A stretch of DNA of 64,000 nucleotides from an uncultured Ilumatobacter sp. (GTDB taxonomy: Bacteria > Actinomycetota > Acidimicrobiia > Acidimicrobiales > Ilumatobacteraceae). The stretch lies in assembly GCA_905480335.1 (NCBI GenBank), contig CAJQPY010000003.1, positions 97,457 to 161,456 on the forward strand, read 5' to 3'. Position numbers and translations under genes: made by a program. Below are positions 43,908 through 51,849 of this stretch, piece by piece. The notes beneath the pieces were generated by a model. It searched no databases, was not told the origin of the DNA, and saw only the letters and a program-made list of their open reading frames with translations. Each line of letters opens with the position of its first letter. Within the stretch, counting starts at the first letter, position 1.

Positions 43908-44716
43908 ACGAGATGCCGATCTTCGAGCGATACGCCGAACTGCTCGCAGCTGACGAACCTGTTGCCATGGCGACGGTGATCGAGGGCGAACGCGTGGGGG
44001 CAAAGCTGCTCATCACCGCCGACAACGCCGACACACTCGGATCACTCGGCCACCCTGAACTTGATCGGGTGGTGGCGCGTGACGCACGCGCCGAACTTGA
44101 AGCGGCACGGTCAGGCGTTCGGAACTACGGACCAGAGGGCCAAACGACGCCGGAGGACCTGATCGACCAGCCCACCATCCGCGTGTTCGTTGAATCCCAC
44201 GCACCCCCACCACAAATGTGGATTTTCGGTGCGGTCGATTTCACCGCAGCGCTCGCGCGTGTGGCCAAGGTCCTTGGGTACCGAGTAACGGTATGCGATG
44301 CACGCGAGGTATTCGCCACAAAACGTCGCTTCCCAATGGCCGACGCAGTCCGTGTCACGTGGCCCACACCAATCTTTGAAGAACTCGGCCACAACCTGAA
44401 TCCCCGCGACGCTGTGTGCATCCTTACGCACGACCCGAAGTTCGACGTTCCGGCGGTCCAAGGGGCGCTCGCCACCCGCGTTGGCTATATCGGCGTGATG
44501 GGAAGCCGCAAGACCCACAGCAAGCGAATGGAACGATTGGCTGACGTCAACGTCGCCGAGGCCGACATGAGCCGACTGATGTCGCCGATCGGACTCGACC
44601 TCGGTGCCCGCACACCAGAGGAAACGGCCGTGAGCATCTGCGCCGAGATCATCGCTCGACGGACCGGCAAGAGCGTGCCGAGCCTGCGCAATTCAAGCGG
44701 ACCCATCCACTCATGA
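43904..44716 (+). CDS. XdhC/CoxF-like protein with Rossmann C-terminus
   Basis: 270 residues. It starts with a short partial XdhC-like segment (EPVAMATVIEGERVGAKLLI) and continues with the XdhC C-terminal Rossmann domain (MWIFGAVDFTAALARVAKVLGYRVTVCDARE, VCILTHDPKFDVPAVQGALATRVGYIGVMGSRKT, PIGLDLGARTPEETAVSICAEIIARRTGKS). The GTG at 43904 overlaps the preceding stop. It probably works with the preceding chain in molybdenum cofactor delivery to a xanthine/CO dehydrogenase-type enzyme. Confidence 0.9.
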   Translation: MNEMPIFERYAELLAADEPVAMATVIEGERVGAKLLITADNADTLGSLGHPELDRVVARDARAELEAARSGVRNYGPEGQTTPEDLIDQPTIRVFVESHAPPPQMWIFGAVDFTAALARVAKVLGYRVTVCDAREVFATKRRFPMADAVRVTWPTPIFEELGHNLNPRDAVCILTHDPKFDVPAVQGALATRVGYIGVMGSRKTHSKRMERLADVNVAEADMSRLMSPIGLDLGARTPEETAVSICAEIIARRTGKSVPSLRNSSGPIHS

Positions 44717-44765
44717 GCACCAGATTCTTGCCGACTCTCCGATGGGGTGGCCCGATTGCGCTCGA

Positions 44766-45455
44766 TCAGTCAGACCCGGTTGGGTCACCAAAGCTGACCT
44801 TGCCACTCCGGATCGTGTCGATCTCAACGGTGCGTCCAGAGCTGACTGAGTGCACGATGGCATCGCCGACTCCGAGGTACAGCATGACGTGTCCAGGGTA
44901 GTGCACCAGATCGCCGGCTCTTGCCGCATCGCTGTCAACGCGCTTGGCCTGAGAGATCTGCGACCCCGATTGGCGGTAGAGCTCAACGCCTGCGCCTGCC
45001 CAGGCGTACGTGGTGAGGCCTGAGCAATCGAAGCCCTCGTTCTCAACGCTGGTGTTGGTTCGGTAGGGCACACCGACCTGAGTGAGAGCGCCAAGGACCG
45101 CACGCTGATGGGAGATGGATGTGGAACTCCAGGCATCAACCATGGCGAGTTCGTCGTAGCCGAGCTGCTGCGCGGTGTAACGAGCGGCGATGGCCCGATG
45201 CCATGCAAGTGTTTGCTCATCCGCGACCGAGCCGGTTGCGACGTAGGTATCAAGCGCAGCAACAGCGGCGCTGGCCGCAGTGGTGATCTCAGGAGCCAAT
45301 TCGTTGACCGCCAGCTCTACCGACTGGGCAGAAGCGCTGCTGGCGTCAATGCCTGCCACCGCAACGACAGCGCCGACCGATGCCGCCACGACGGCGAGCT
45401 TGCGCAACAAGCGCCGCGCACACATGAAGAGAAGAGGTGGGGTGGTGTGAGTCAT
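44766..45455 (-). CDS. Secreted NlpC/P60 peptidoglycan hydrolase
   Basis: 229 residues with a signal peptide (RRLLRKLAVVAASVGAVVAVAGIDASSASAQ), a helical region, and a C-terminal NlpC/P60 cysteine peptidase domain: GVPYRTNTSVENEGFDCSGLTTYAWAGAGV with the catalytic Cys and AGDLVHYPGHVMLYLGVGDAIVHS with the catalytic His. It would cut stem peptides in the cell wall. It lies on the opposite strand inside the cox-like accessory cluster. An ATG at 45455 suits the signal peptide; the frame extends to 45548. An MtrA-like site precedes it at 45510-45525. Confidence 0.9.
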   Translation of the reverse strand: MTHTTPPLLFMCARRLLRKLAVVAASVGAVVAVAGIDASSASAQSVELAVNELAPEITTAASAAVAALDTYVATGSVADEQTLAWHRAIAARYTAQQLGYDELAMVDAWSSTSISHQRAVLGALTQVGVPYRTNTSVENEGFDCSGLTTYAWAGAGVELYRQSGSQISQAKRVDSDAARAGDLVHYPGHVMLYLGVGDAIVHSVSSGRTVEIDTIRSGKVSFGDPTGSD

Positions 45456-45509
45456 ATGTCCGAAGAAATCCTGTTGCGCCCTGAGGCCGCCGGAGTTGTC
45501 ATACGTTCT

Positions 45510-45525
45510 GTGACGGAGCAGTAAC
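45510..45525. promoter_or_regulatory. Possible MtrA-type direct repeat
   Basis: GTGAC-GGAGCA-GTAAC, two five-base direct repeats six bases apart, lies 55 bases upstream of the NlpC/P60 start. The spacing matches the direct-repeat pattern reported for MtrA response regulators, which control wall hydrolases in actinobacteria. A single site by eye may be chance. Confidence 0.35.
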
Positions 45526-45653
45526 ATATCGTCATCAATTCGAAACACTCAAGTCGGAGAGACGCCGTTTCGTCATCTAACTGACATCCGGCGAGACCGA
45601 TTCGTCATGCAGACTGCCCACGTGATCCTTCGAAACAAGCGGAAATTCCCCTC

Positions 45654-46307
45654 GTGAGCAGGGGAAAGGGCGGCAATGCCGACACAACTGTGACGGCGAT
45701 CGTGCTTGCCGCGGGCGCCGGCACAAGATTTAGTGACGTCGGTCATAAGTTGACCGCGCTGCTTCCCCGGACCGCTTCACGGCCAGCCGAGCCCGTCGCA
45801 CGGCGAGCCATCGCCGCAGCAGTGGAGGCTCACGTCGGTCCGGTCATCGTCGTGACCGGTCGCCTTGTCCCGTCCGATCTTGACCTCCACGACAACTCCG
45901 ACGGCAACCTTGACAGCAACGGGCTCGAAACCGCTCACAACCCTGACTGGGCGCTGGGGCAAATGACATCAGTCCGTGTCGGTCTCGACATCGCTGACCG
46001 AAATGGCAGCACCGTCGCCGTCGTTGGACTCGCCGACCAGCCCGGCATAGAGCCGTCAGCGTGGCGCAACGTTGTTGATGCTGTGGCGGCCAATTCCTCT
46101 CCAATCACGGTTGCCACCTACGAGGGACGGCGGGGCAACCCGGTCGCACTCCACCGATCGGTGTGGAACCTGCTACCGACCGGAGGCGACGAGGGCGCCC
46201 GTAGCCTGATGCGGCTTCACCCCGAACTCGTCAGTGAAGTACCGTGCTCGGGTTCACCCACCGACATCGACACCGCAGAGGATCTCCGACGATGGCAGAA
46301 CAGCTAA
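45654..46307 (+). CDS. MobA-like nucleotidyltransferase (molybdenum cofactor)
   Basis: 217 residues of the NTP-transferase fold: AIVLAAGAGTRFSDVGHKLTALL (pyrophosphorylase signature with G-x-G-T-R and Lys), ALGQMTSVRVGLD, VVGLADQPGIEPSAW, RGNPVALHRSVWNLL and GDEGARSLMR. These match the MocA/CoxI-associated cytidylyltransferases that attach CMP to molybdopterin. The GTG at 45654 is used. The coxG-like gene begins within its last 16 bases. Confidence 0.87.
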   Translation: MSRGKGGNADTTVTAIVLAAGAGTRFSDVGHKLTALLPRTASRPAEPVARRAIAAAVEAHVGPVIVVTGRLVPSDLDLHDNSDGNLDSNGLETAHNPDWALGQMTSVRVGLDIADRNGSTVAVVGLADQPGIEPSAWRNVVDAVAANSSPITVATYEGRRGNPVALHRSVWNLLPTGGDEGARSLMRLHPELVSEVPCSGSPTDIDTAEDLRRWQNS

Positions 46308-47005
46308 TCAACGAATTTACGGTCAACCGACCGATTGAAGAGGCCTGGCCGATCATCACCAACGTCGAGAAAATCGCTCCGTGTCTACCAGGCGCGGAAC
46401 TCCAGGAGGTCGCCCTCGACGACACGTTGGGCGAGGTTTATCGTGGCGTAGTCAAGGTCAAACTCGGCGCAATCTCGACACAGTTCAAAGGTGACGCTCA
46501 CTTCGTAGAGAAGGACGACGTGAACTACACCACCGAACTGAAGGGTAAAGGCCGCGACACAGGGGGCCGGGGCAATGCATCGGCTGACATCAAGGCCCAT
46601 GCCGAGAGCCTTTCGCCAACAAGCACGAGGGTCGTGGTAACGACCGACCTACACATCACCGGCAAAGTGGCGCAGTTCGGCCGCGGCATTCTCGGTGACG
46701 TCAGCGCCAAGCTGATCGATCAATTCGCAACAAACCTGAACACCATGATCGACGAAGACGGCGTCGACGCTGCCAGCGCCGACAGTACCCCGACATCAAC
46801 CACCGACGACACCGTCGCAGTCGAGCAACCGAGCGACAAAATCCCCACAGAAACAGCTGCCGTGCCGAAGGTACGCAAGATCAACGGTCCCGCCGCCGAG
46901 CCGATCGATCTCATGGACGTGAGCGGTAGCTCCATCCTCAAGCGGGCCGCACCTGCAATCGCGGCGCTGCTGATTATCTTGTTCTTCCTTCGACGTCGGA
47001 GCTGA
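46292..47005 (+). CDS. CoxG-like SRPBCC protein with C-terminal membrane anchor
   Basis: 237 residues. The SRPBCC/CoxG domain reads INEFTVNRPIEEAWPIITNVEKIAPCLPGAELQEV, GVVKVKLGAISTQFKGDAHFVEKD and GKVAQFGRGILGDVSAKLIDQFATNL. A low-complexity linker leads to a C-terminal membrane helix (AAPAIAALLIILFFLRRRS). CoxG anchors CO dehydrogenase to the membrane in carboxydotrophs. The ATG at 46292 overlaps the preceding gene. Confidence 0.9.
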   Translation: MAEQLINEFTVNRPIEEAWPIITNVEKIAPCLPGAELQEVALDDTLGEVYRGVVKVKLGAISTQFKGDAHFVEKDDVNYTTELKGKGRDTGGRGNASADIKAHAESLSPTSTRVVVTTDLHITGKVAQFGRGILGDVSAKLIDQFATNLNTMIDEDGVDAASADSTPTSTTDDTVAVEQPSDKIPTETAAVPKVRKINGPAAEPIDLMDVSGSSILKRAAPAIAALLIILFFLRRRS

Positions 47006-47472
47006 TGGACGATCGAGCGCGGGTCGCCGAGTTGCTCGGACGCGTCCCGCGGGGCCAGTTCGACGTTGTTGTCCGCGACGTCACCGGAGACCCCGTTGTG
47101 GTCCGCAATGCGCCCTTCCTCCTCGACGGAACGCCGATGCCGACGCTTTACTATTTAGTCGGAGTGGAACTGGTCAAAGCAGTGAGCCGCATCGAAGCAA
47201 GCGGTGCCGTCGACGAGGTTGAGGCCGCGCTCGACGAGAATACAATCACCGAGATCCACCGGCGCTACGAACGCGAACGTGATGCCGAAATCGATCCCAG
47301 CCACGCCGGGCCTCGCCCGTCCGGCGGGGTCGGTGGCACCAGAGTCGGCGTGAAGTGCCTTCACGCCCATGTCGCTCACCATCTCGCAACCGGCGACGAC
47401 GCGATCGGACGCTGGACACTTGCGCGTGTGCCGACCGGCACGCTTGGAGTTCCCGTTGGTGATCAGCCGTGA
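47005..47472 (+). CDS. DUF501 family protein
   Basis: 155 residues of DUF501, common in actinobacteria: VRDVTGDPVVVRNAPFLLDGTPMPTLYYLVGVELVKAVSRIEASG and VKCLHAHVAHHLATGDDAIGRW. The CLHAHxAHxLA motif is the hallmark. Function unknown; it usually sits between enolase/ftsB and a ppx gene, and here it does lead into a Ppx-like gene. The ATG shares its A with the coxG stop (TGATG). Confidence 0.9.
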   Translation: MDDRARVAELLGRVPRGQFDVVVRDVTGDPVVVRNAPFLLDGTPMPTLYYLVGVELVKAVSRIEASGAVDEVEAALDENTITEIHRRYERERDAEIDPSHAGPRPSGGVGGTRVGVKCLHAHVAHHLATGDDAIGRWTLARVPTGTLGVPVGDQP

Positions 47473-47966
47473 CGCCCGGCTCACTCAACGTAGCCATGAA
47501 CGACCACGAGACCATGATCTCGATGGTCGCAGGCGGCGAATGGACCCTCCCCATCGGTCCGATGTCGCTCGTCGACCGCGAACTCGAGCACGCCGACCGA
47601 CCTACTCCGGCACAGCTCACCAACGCGTTGGGAATCGTTGCCGACCATCTCGACGACGTCGTTCGCGAATCGGCAATGGTGCTTGATGCGCCGGCCATCG
47701 TGTTCACGGGACGTCACGCAGTCGGGCTCGGCCGCGTCGAGGTCGGCGCCGACAAATTGCCTGCCGCCTACACCCTTGCGCGCGCCGATGCCGACGAAGT
47801 CTTTCGCACGCTCGTGGCCGAACGAATCGCCGATCGCCTCCACAATCCTGGGCTCAATCCGGCCGACGTCGAAACGGTGATCGGGTCGTGCTGCATTGTG
47901 CTCGCAGTCATGCGCAGACTTGAGCGATCCGAGATCAGGATCGTCGACGACAACAGGACAAGCTGA
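47469..47966 (+). CDS. Ppx/GppA-like C-terminal half protein
   Basis: 165 residues from a GTG overlapping the DUF501 stop. EWTLPIGPMSLVDRELEHADRPTPAQL resembles the DxGSxxLTERHL region of exopolyphosphatases, and NPGLNPADVETVIGSCCIVLAVMRRL resembles the GLxPxRADVIxxG end. The N-terminal ASKHA half and the GGGS phosphate loop are absent, so it is unlikely to hydrolyse polyphosphate. The gene order (ftsB, DUF501, ppx) in actinobacteria supports descent from ppx. A degenerate or regulatory version is the best guess. Confidence 0.5.
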   Translation: MTPGSLNVAMNDHETMISMVAGGEWTLPIGPMSLVDRELEHADRPTPAQLTNALGIVADHLDDVVRESAMVLDAPAIVFTGRHAVGLGRVEVGADKLPAAYTLARADADEVFRTLVAERIADRLHNPGLNPADVETVIGSCCIVLAVMRRLERSEIRIVDDNRTS

Positions 47967-47967
47967 G

Positions 47968-48594
47968 ATGGCGCTTCGTCACCCATCACGAACACCGGCT
48001 CCCGCTCGGCTATTCGGCCGACGCATCACGATGCGCCCGCTGGCCGTCAACGACTTCCGTACTTGGAGCGAGGTTCGGCTGCGCAATGACGACTGGTTGA
48101 CGGTCTGGGAGCCGAGCCGGCTTGAGCGTCAGCCCGATCCGACCACCGACAAATCCGCCTTCGCCTCTCGCTGCCTCCAACGTGACCGGGACCGAGCAAA
48201 TGGAACGGCCTACCAATTCGGTCTCTTCATCGATCAACGCATCGCCGGCGAAGTCAACTTGAACAACGTGATCCGGGGCGCAATGCAATCGTGCACGGTC
48301 GGCTACTGGATCGACCAAGCTCACGCCGGGCACGGTTACACCGTTGAAGGTGTCGCCCTCGTGATGCAGTTTGCATTTGAGCAGCTCGGCCTGCACCGTG
48401 TCGAGATCTGCATCGTGCCACGAAATACTCGAAGTCGCCGGATCATGGAAAAGCTCGAAGTCCGAGATGAGGGTATTGCTCAGCGGTACCTCCAGATCAA
48501 CGGCACCTGGGAGGACCATGTGCGCTATGCGATGACGAGCGAGGAATGGCAAATTCGACGCGCCGACATCGTGCAGGACTGGCTCACTCGCTGA
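47968..48594 (+). CDS. GNAT acetyltransferase, RimJ/RimL type
   Basis: 208 residues with a RimJ-like GNAT fold: ITMRPLAVNDFRTWSEVRLRNDDWLTVWEP at the start, FGLFIDQRIAGEVNLNNVIRGAMQSCTVGYWIDQAHAGHGYTVEGVALVMQFAFEQLGLHRVEICIVPRNTRSRRIMEKL covering motifs A and B. It would use acetyl-CoA to acetylate an N-terminal alanine (RimJ, for uS5) or another target. The TWEDHVRYAMT ending fits. The ATG at 47968 is the natural start. Confidence 0.92.
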   Translation: MALRHPSRTPAPARLFGRRITMRPLAVNDFRTWSEVRLRNDDWLTVWEPSRLERQPDPTTDKSAFASRCLQRDRDRANGTAYQFGLFIDQRIAGEVNLNNVIRGAMQSCTVGYWIDQAHAGHGYTVEGVALVMQFAFEQLGLHRVEICIVPRNTRSRRIMEKLEVRDEGIAQRYLQINGTWEDHVRYAMTSEEWQIRRADIVQDWLTR

Positions 48595-48730
48595 CCAGTT
48601 GCTGCACATATGCAGTTACCGGCACCTCAAGCGATGCCGTGTCGGCGGATACCGAGCCACCGCCATCCGCACCGCAACCTTCGACCCACGACTCCCATCA
48701 CGGATCAATTTCACGGGTCGGGCCATGAAG

Positions 48731-48756
48731 CGGGGCCCCGGTTTCCCGGAGCCCCG
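48731..48756. terminator. Hairpin between convergent genes
   Basis: Arms 48731-48741 and 48746-48756 pair over 11 bp with one mismatch and a short T-rich loop. There is no long T-run. It lies between a plus-strand acetyltransferase gene and a minus-strand gene, so it may act for both directions. Confidence 0.45.
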
Positions 48757-48786
48757 ACGCGGGTGGTGTGAACGATCAAACGCCGA

Positions 48787-49122
48787 TCAGAAGGTTGCGA
48801 TGCCGTTCTCCCGGGTCAGCTGCAACATTTCGATCTTCGCTTCACGCAACTGCGTGCGTCGCTTCCACATTTTCGTCTTCCAATGGCGCTTCGTACGGTT
48901 CCGCTTGGCGAGCTTGCTCTTGGCAACCTCCGCGTCGTGATGATGCATCGGCTTCCACGCACTGCCCGGCTCATGCAGATCCTCGGGGGGCACCCCCGAC
49001 GACACTCCCTGGGCGACCGATTGCAGCTCTACGTGGATTCGGTGGCGCTCGCTGTGGGCGTGCGCTCGCCGCTCTTGTCTCGGCAGCATCGACATCTCGC
49101 TGTCGCGATGTCGCTGGCTCAT
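48787..49122 (-). CDS. Small basic protein of unknown function
   Basis: 111 residues, very rich in Arg, Lys and His, from an ATG at 49122 with a strong AGGAGGT ribosome binding site. Segments: RQERRAHAHSERHRIHVELQSVAQGV, EPGSAWKPMHHHDAEVAKSKLAKRNRTKRHWKTKMWKRRTQLREAKIEMLQL. The repeated basic heptads suggest a helix that binds nucleic acid. I know no family for it. The quality of the ribosome binding site is the main reason to call it. Confidence 0.6.
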   Translation of the reverse strand: MSQRHRDSEMSMLPRQERRAHAHSERHRIHVELQSVAQGVSSGVPPEDLHEPGSAWKPMHHHDAEVAKSKLAKRNRTKRHWKTKMWKRRTQLREAKIEMLQLTRENGIATF

Positions 49123-49493
49123 TGGTGACCTCCTACTTTGCGGCACAGGTTGATAACGCCGCGGTGGATTCGGTTCCTGTGAATGCAACATTACGACAGG
49201 GCGTGTTTCTCGCCTAGAGACTTTGTGTAACAGTCTCGCGCTCATTTTAATGACCATGTTCATGCCAAAGACATCAGATCTGAGCGAGGGTGAAACGCCC
49301 GACCGGGCGGTCAAGCATGAGCAGCGATCCGCCAATACGGTGCACGCTGTGCTCCCCCCCCCCCGATTCGCCAGGTCCAGAACACGTCAAATCGCTGGCG
49401 AAAGTCGAGCACCCCGGTTGAAGCACTGCACCGGTGACGTCGGTCTCTGACGACCATTCAACCCGATGATGAGTGTCCACCACCGACTGCCGG
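49123..49493. other. Gene-free stretch with an 11-C homopolymer
   Basis: About 370 bases between two minus-strand genes. It contains a run of 11 cytosines at 49354-49364. No coding frame is convincing. A homopolymer of this length is prone to slippage and also to assembly error. Confidence 0.6.
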
Positions 49494-50246
49494 TCACTTG
49501 GAGGTGATCTTGGCCTGGAGGGCCGCAAGGCGCTCGGCGAACCACGGCTGCTGGGTGCTCCACAGTTGCGGTTCAAGTTCGCGTGCCACCGCCCCAGGAT
49601 GATTGTCGATGTCCGCCATCGCCTGAATCGTTGCCTTCGTCGCAATGGCCAAGTCGCGCGGAGTTGAGGCCGCACCCGAGGCGAACTCCTGGGCGGTGTC
49701 GGCAAGAGCCTCTCGTGGCACCGATCGGTACGCAAGACCGACACGCTCGCACTCCTTGCCGCCGAGCACTTGGCCGAACACGATCGCGGCCATCGCCGCT
49801 TGCGGCCCGGCAATGCGTCGGAACATCCACGTGTGGCCACCACCAGGATGAATGCCGAGGTTCAGGAACCGGGTGTCGATGCGTGCCTCGTCGGCGATGA
49901 GCCGCACGTCGCAGCCCAGCGCCAGGTTCGCACCTGCGCCGACTGCGGCACCGTTCACCGCCGCCAACGTCGGCAGCGGACTCCTGGCGATCCGAAGAAA
50001 TCCTTCGTAGATCCGCCCCAGACTTTCTCCCGTGGCTTCGGCGAGGTTCCCGAGATTCGCCCCGGCACAGAAAGCCGGTGCTGTCCCGGTCACGACGAGC
50101 GCTCCGACCGCTTCATCAGTTTCGAACGCGTCCATCGCCGCTGTGATCTCCTCGACCATCGGCGCCGTAAGCGTGTTCCGCTCGTCGGGGTTGTTGAGAG
50201 TGAGAGTTGCGACGCCGTCGCGGACATTGGTGAGCACGAGTGACAT
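49494..50246 (-). CDS. Enoyl-CoA hydratase/isomerase family protein
   Basis: 250-residue crotonase-fold enzyme. It opens DGVATLTLNNPDERNTL, the first oxyanion-hole segment is GTAPAFCAGANLGNL near residue 56, and the second is VNGAAVGAGANLALGCDVRLIA near residue 98. DTRFLNLGIHPGGGHTWMFRR follows. Activity could be hydratase or isomerase. It stands alone next to the 202-residue hypothetical, with which it is divergent. Confidence 0.9.
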   Translation of the reverse strand: MSLVLTNVRDGVATLTLNNPDERNTLTAPMVEEITAAMDAFETDEAVGALVVTGTAPAFCAGANLGNLAEATGESLGRIYEGFLRIARSPLPTLAAVNGAAVGAGANLALGCDVRLIADEARIDTRFLNLGIHPGGGHTWMFRRIAGPQAAMAAIVFGQVLGGKECERVGLAYRSVPREALADTAQEFASGAASTPRDLAIATKATIQAMADIDNHPGAVARELEPQLWSTQQPWFAERLAALQAKITSK

Positions 50247-50326
50247 CTCGCGATCATGCCATCCCCATGCGAGTACGCCCGCCCCGCAGCCGACGCAAAC
50301 TGGAGAGTCGGTAGAGTTGAGGGCGA

Positions 50327-50935
50327 ATGCTCGACCACGTCTTCACCGATGCGATCAGTGCGCTCCGGGATGCGTTCGAGTCGGCATATCTCGAACGACA
50401 GCCGTTCGACGAGCACTTCCAGTCCGATGTGCTCGTCGGCGACCTCACTTGGGAAACCAGCTATGGGCTTCCCGGCGAGGGCGAACCGCCCAGGATCGTC
50501 GCACACGTCACCATGAACTGGCCCGCCTGGAGTCAGGCCGCATATCGACAGTGGTACGTCGACGATGAACTCGAGATCCGCCCCGCGATCGAGATCGAAA
50601 TCGTGCTCAGGATGCAGCAACTGAGCGAGCCGGTCGGCGCCGAGCGGGTGTACCCGAGCGTTCCCGATCACAGCCCCTCGATCGGCGACGACCGGCTCGA
50701 ACGAGTCGGACTGACAACCGAAATCTCCCACCCAGATCCGGGCGATCCCCTTGACCTCACTCCCGAGTACGCAGTCGAGATCACCTACGAAGGTCTTTAT
50801 GAACTAGCGGAGGAGACCGTGGCCGACGGCCGGAGCACACTGCTAGACGATCATTTCGGGGCACTCGGCGGCTGGATCGCGGCGATTCTCGTCAAGCTCG
50901 GCGACCTCGGCCTGAGTTTTCTCCCCGCCGAGTGA
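50327..50935 (+). CDS. Hypothetical protein
   Basis: 202 residues, acidic, with no signal peptide. Two regions look structured: SYGLPGEGEPPRIVAHVTMNWPAWSQAAYRQWYV with DELEIRPAIEIEIVLRMQQL, and TPEYAVEITYEGLYELAEETVADGRSTLLDDHFGALGGWIAAILVKLGDLGLSF. I do not recognise it. The stop overlaps the frame of the downstream enoyl-CoA hydratase gene, whose ATG lies 18 bases later, so co-transcription is likely. Confidence 0.7.
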   Translation: MLDHVFTDAISALRDAFESAYLERQPFDEHFQSDVLVGDLTWETSYGLPGEGEPPRIVAHVTMNWPAWSQAAYRQWYVDDELEIRPAIEIEIVLRMQQLSEPVGAERVYPSVPDHSPSIGDDRLERVGLTTEISHPDPGDPLDLTPEYAVEITYEGLYELAEETVADGRSTLLDDHFGALGGWIAAILVKLGDLGLSFLPAE

Positions 50936-50952
50936 CCCGCCATCATGGGGAC

Positions 50953-51771
50953 ATGACCGAGCCGACGTGCCGCCCGACAAGCCTCACCGGCGACGATGTC
51001 GTGTTGCTCGACATATCTGAGCGAATTGCGACTATCACGCTAAACCGACCGGACGCACGCAACGCGCTGTCAAGCGAGGTGCTTCGAAAGATGCCTGAGG
51101 CAATGCGAATTGCCGAAGCCAGCGACGACGTCGACGTGCTGATCCTCACCGGCACCGACCCGGCGTTCACTGCAGGTCTCGACCTAAAGGAGCTCGGCTC
51201 CACCGGGGGCAACCTAGGCAACGACACGGGCGCCGACGCCAACCTCAACACCGACGGGGTACGCGGACCCTTTCCTCGGCTGACCAAGCCGCTAATCGGA
51301 TCTATCAACGGTGTCGCAGTCACCGGCGGCTTCGAACTCGCACTGAACTGCGACTTCCTTGTTGCCAGCGAACATGCGAAGTTCGGCGACACCCATGCCC
51401 GCGTCGGCGTGATGCCGGGCTGGGGGCTGACCATCCTGCTCCCCCAGGCAATCGGCATTCGGCGCGCTCGGGAGATGAGCTTCACCGGCAACTTCATGAG
51501 CGCCGATGAAGCGCTGCAGTTCGGACTCGTCAACCACGTCGTCCCCCATGACGATCTGATCGACTTCACACGTCGCCTTGCGACCGATATCGTCGGCAAC
51601 GAGCAGGACAGCGTCCGCCAGATCCGCGCCACGTACAACTCAATCGCGACGAACGACCACGACTGGGAAACCGAATCCCGCGACGGGCGGGCATGGCGGC
51701 GCGCTCAGTTCAGTCCCGAGAAGGTCGCTGCCCGACGCGAACGGATTCAGTCGCGTGGCAAAACACAATGA
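50953..51771 (+). CDS. Enoyl-CoA hydratase
   Basis: 272-residue crotonase-fold enzyme from an ATG at 50953. It opens RIATITLNRPDARNALSSEVL, with LTGTDPAFTAGLDLKELG and INGVAVTGGFELALNCDFLVASEHAKFGDTHARVGVMPGWG. The Glu in TGGFELALN and the HARVGVMPGWG loop match the hydratase catalytic pair. It is the third complete enoyl-CoA hydratase-like gene of the window and is distinct in sequence from the others. Confidence 0.92.
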   Translation: MTEPTCRPTSLTGDDVVLLDISERIATITLNRPDARNALSSEVLRKMPEAMRIAEASDDVDVLILTGTDPAFTAGLDLKELGSTGGNLGNDTGADANLNTDGVRGPFPRLTKPLIGSINGVAVTGGFELALNCDFLVASEHAKFGDTHARVGVMPGWGLTILLPQAIGIRRAREMSFTGNFMSADEALQFGLVNHVVPHDDLIDFTRRLATDIVGNEQDSVRQIRATYNSIATNDHDWETESRDGRAWRRAQFSPEKVAARRERIQSRGKTQ

Positions 51772-51849
51772 CGGGCAGTAAACCGGCCCGCCACTGCTCA
51801 CCAAGCTCTGAAATCAGATCACGCACACGCCTCAAGCTCGCTACCCCGG

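Noticed and set aside
45456-45653. Possible c-di-AMP (ydaO-type) riboswitch before the NlpC/P60 gene
   Set aside because: Such leaders are frequent before actinobacterial wall hydrolases, but the conserved ydaO sequence words are not present here.
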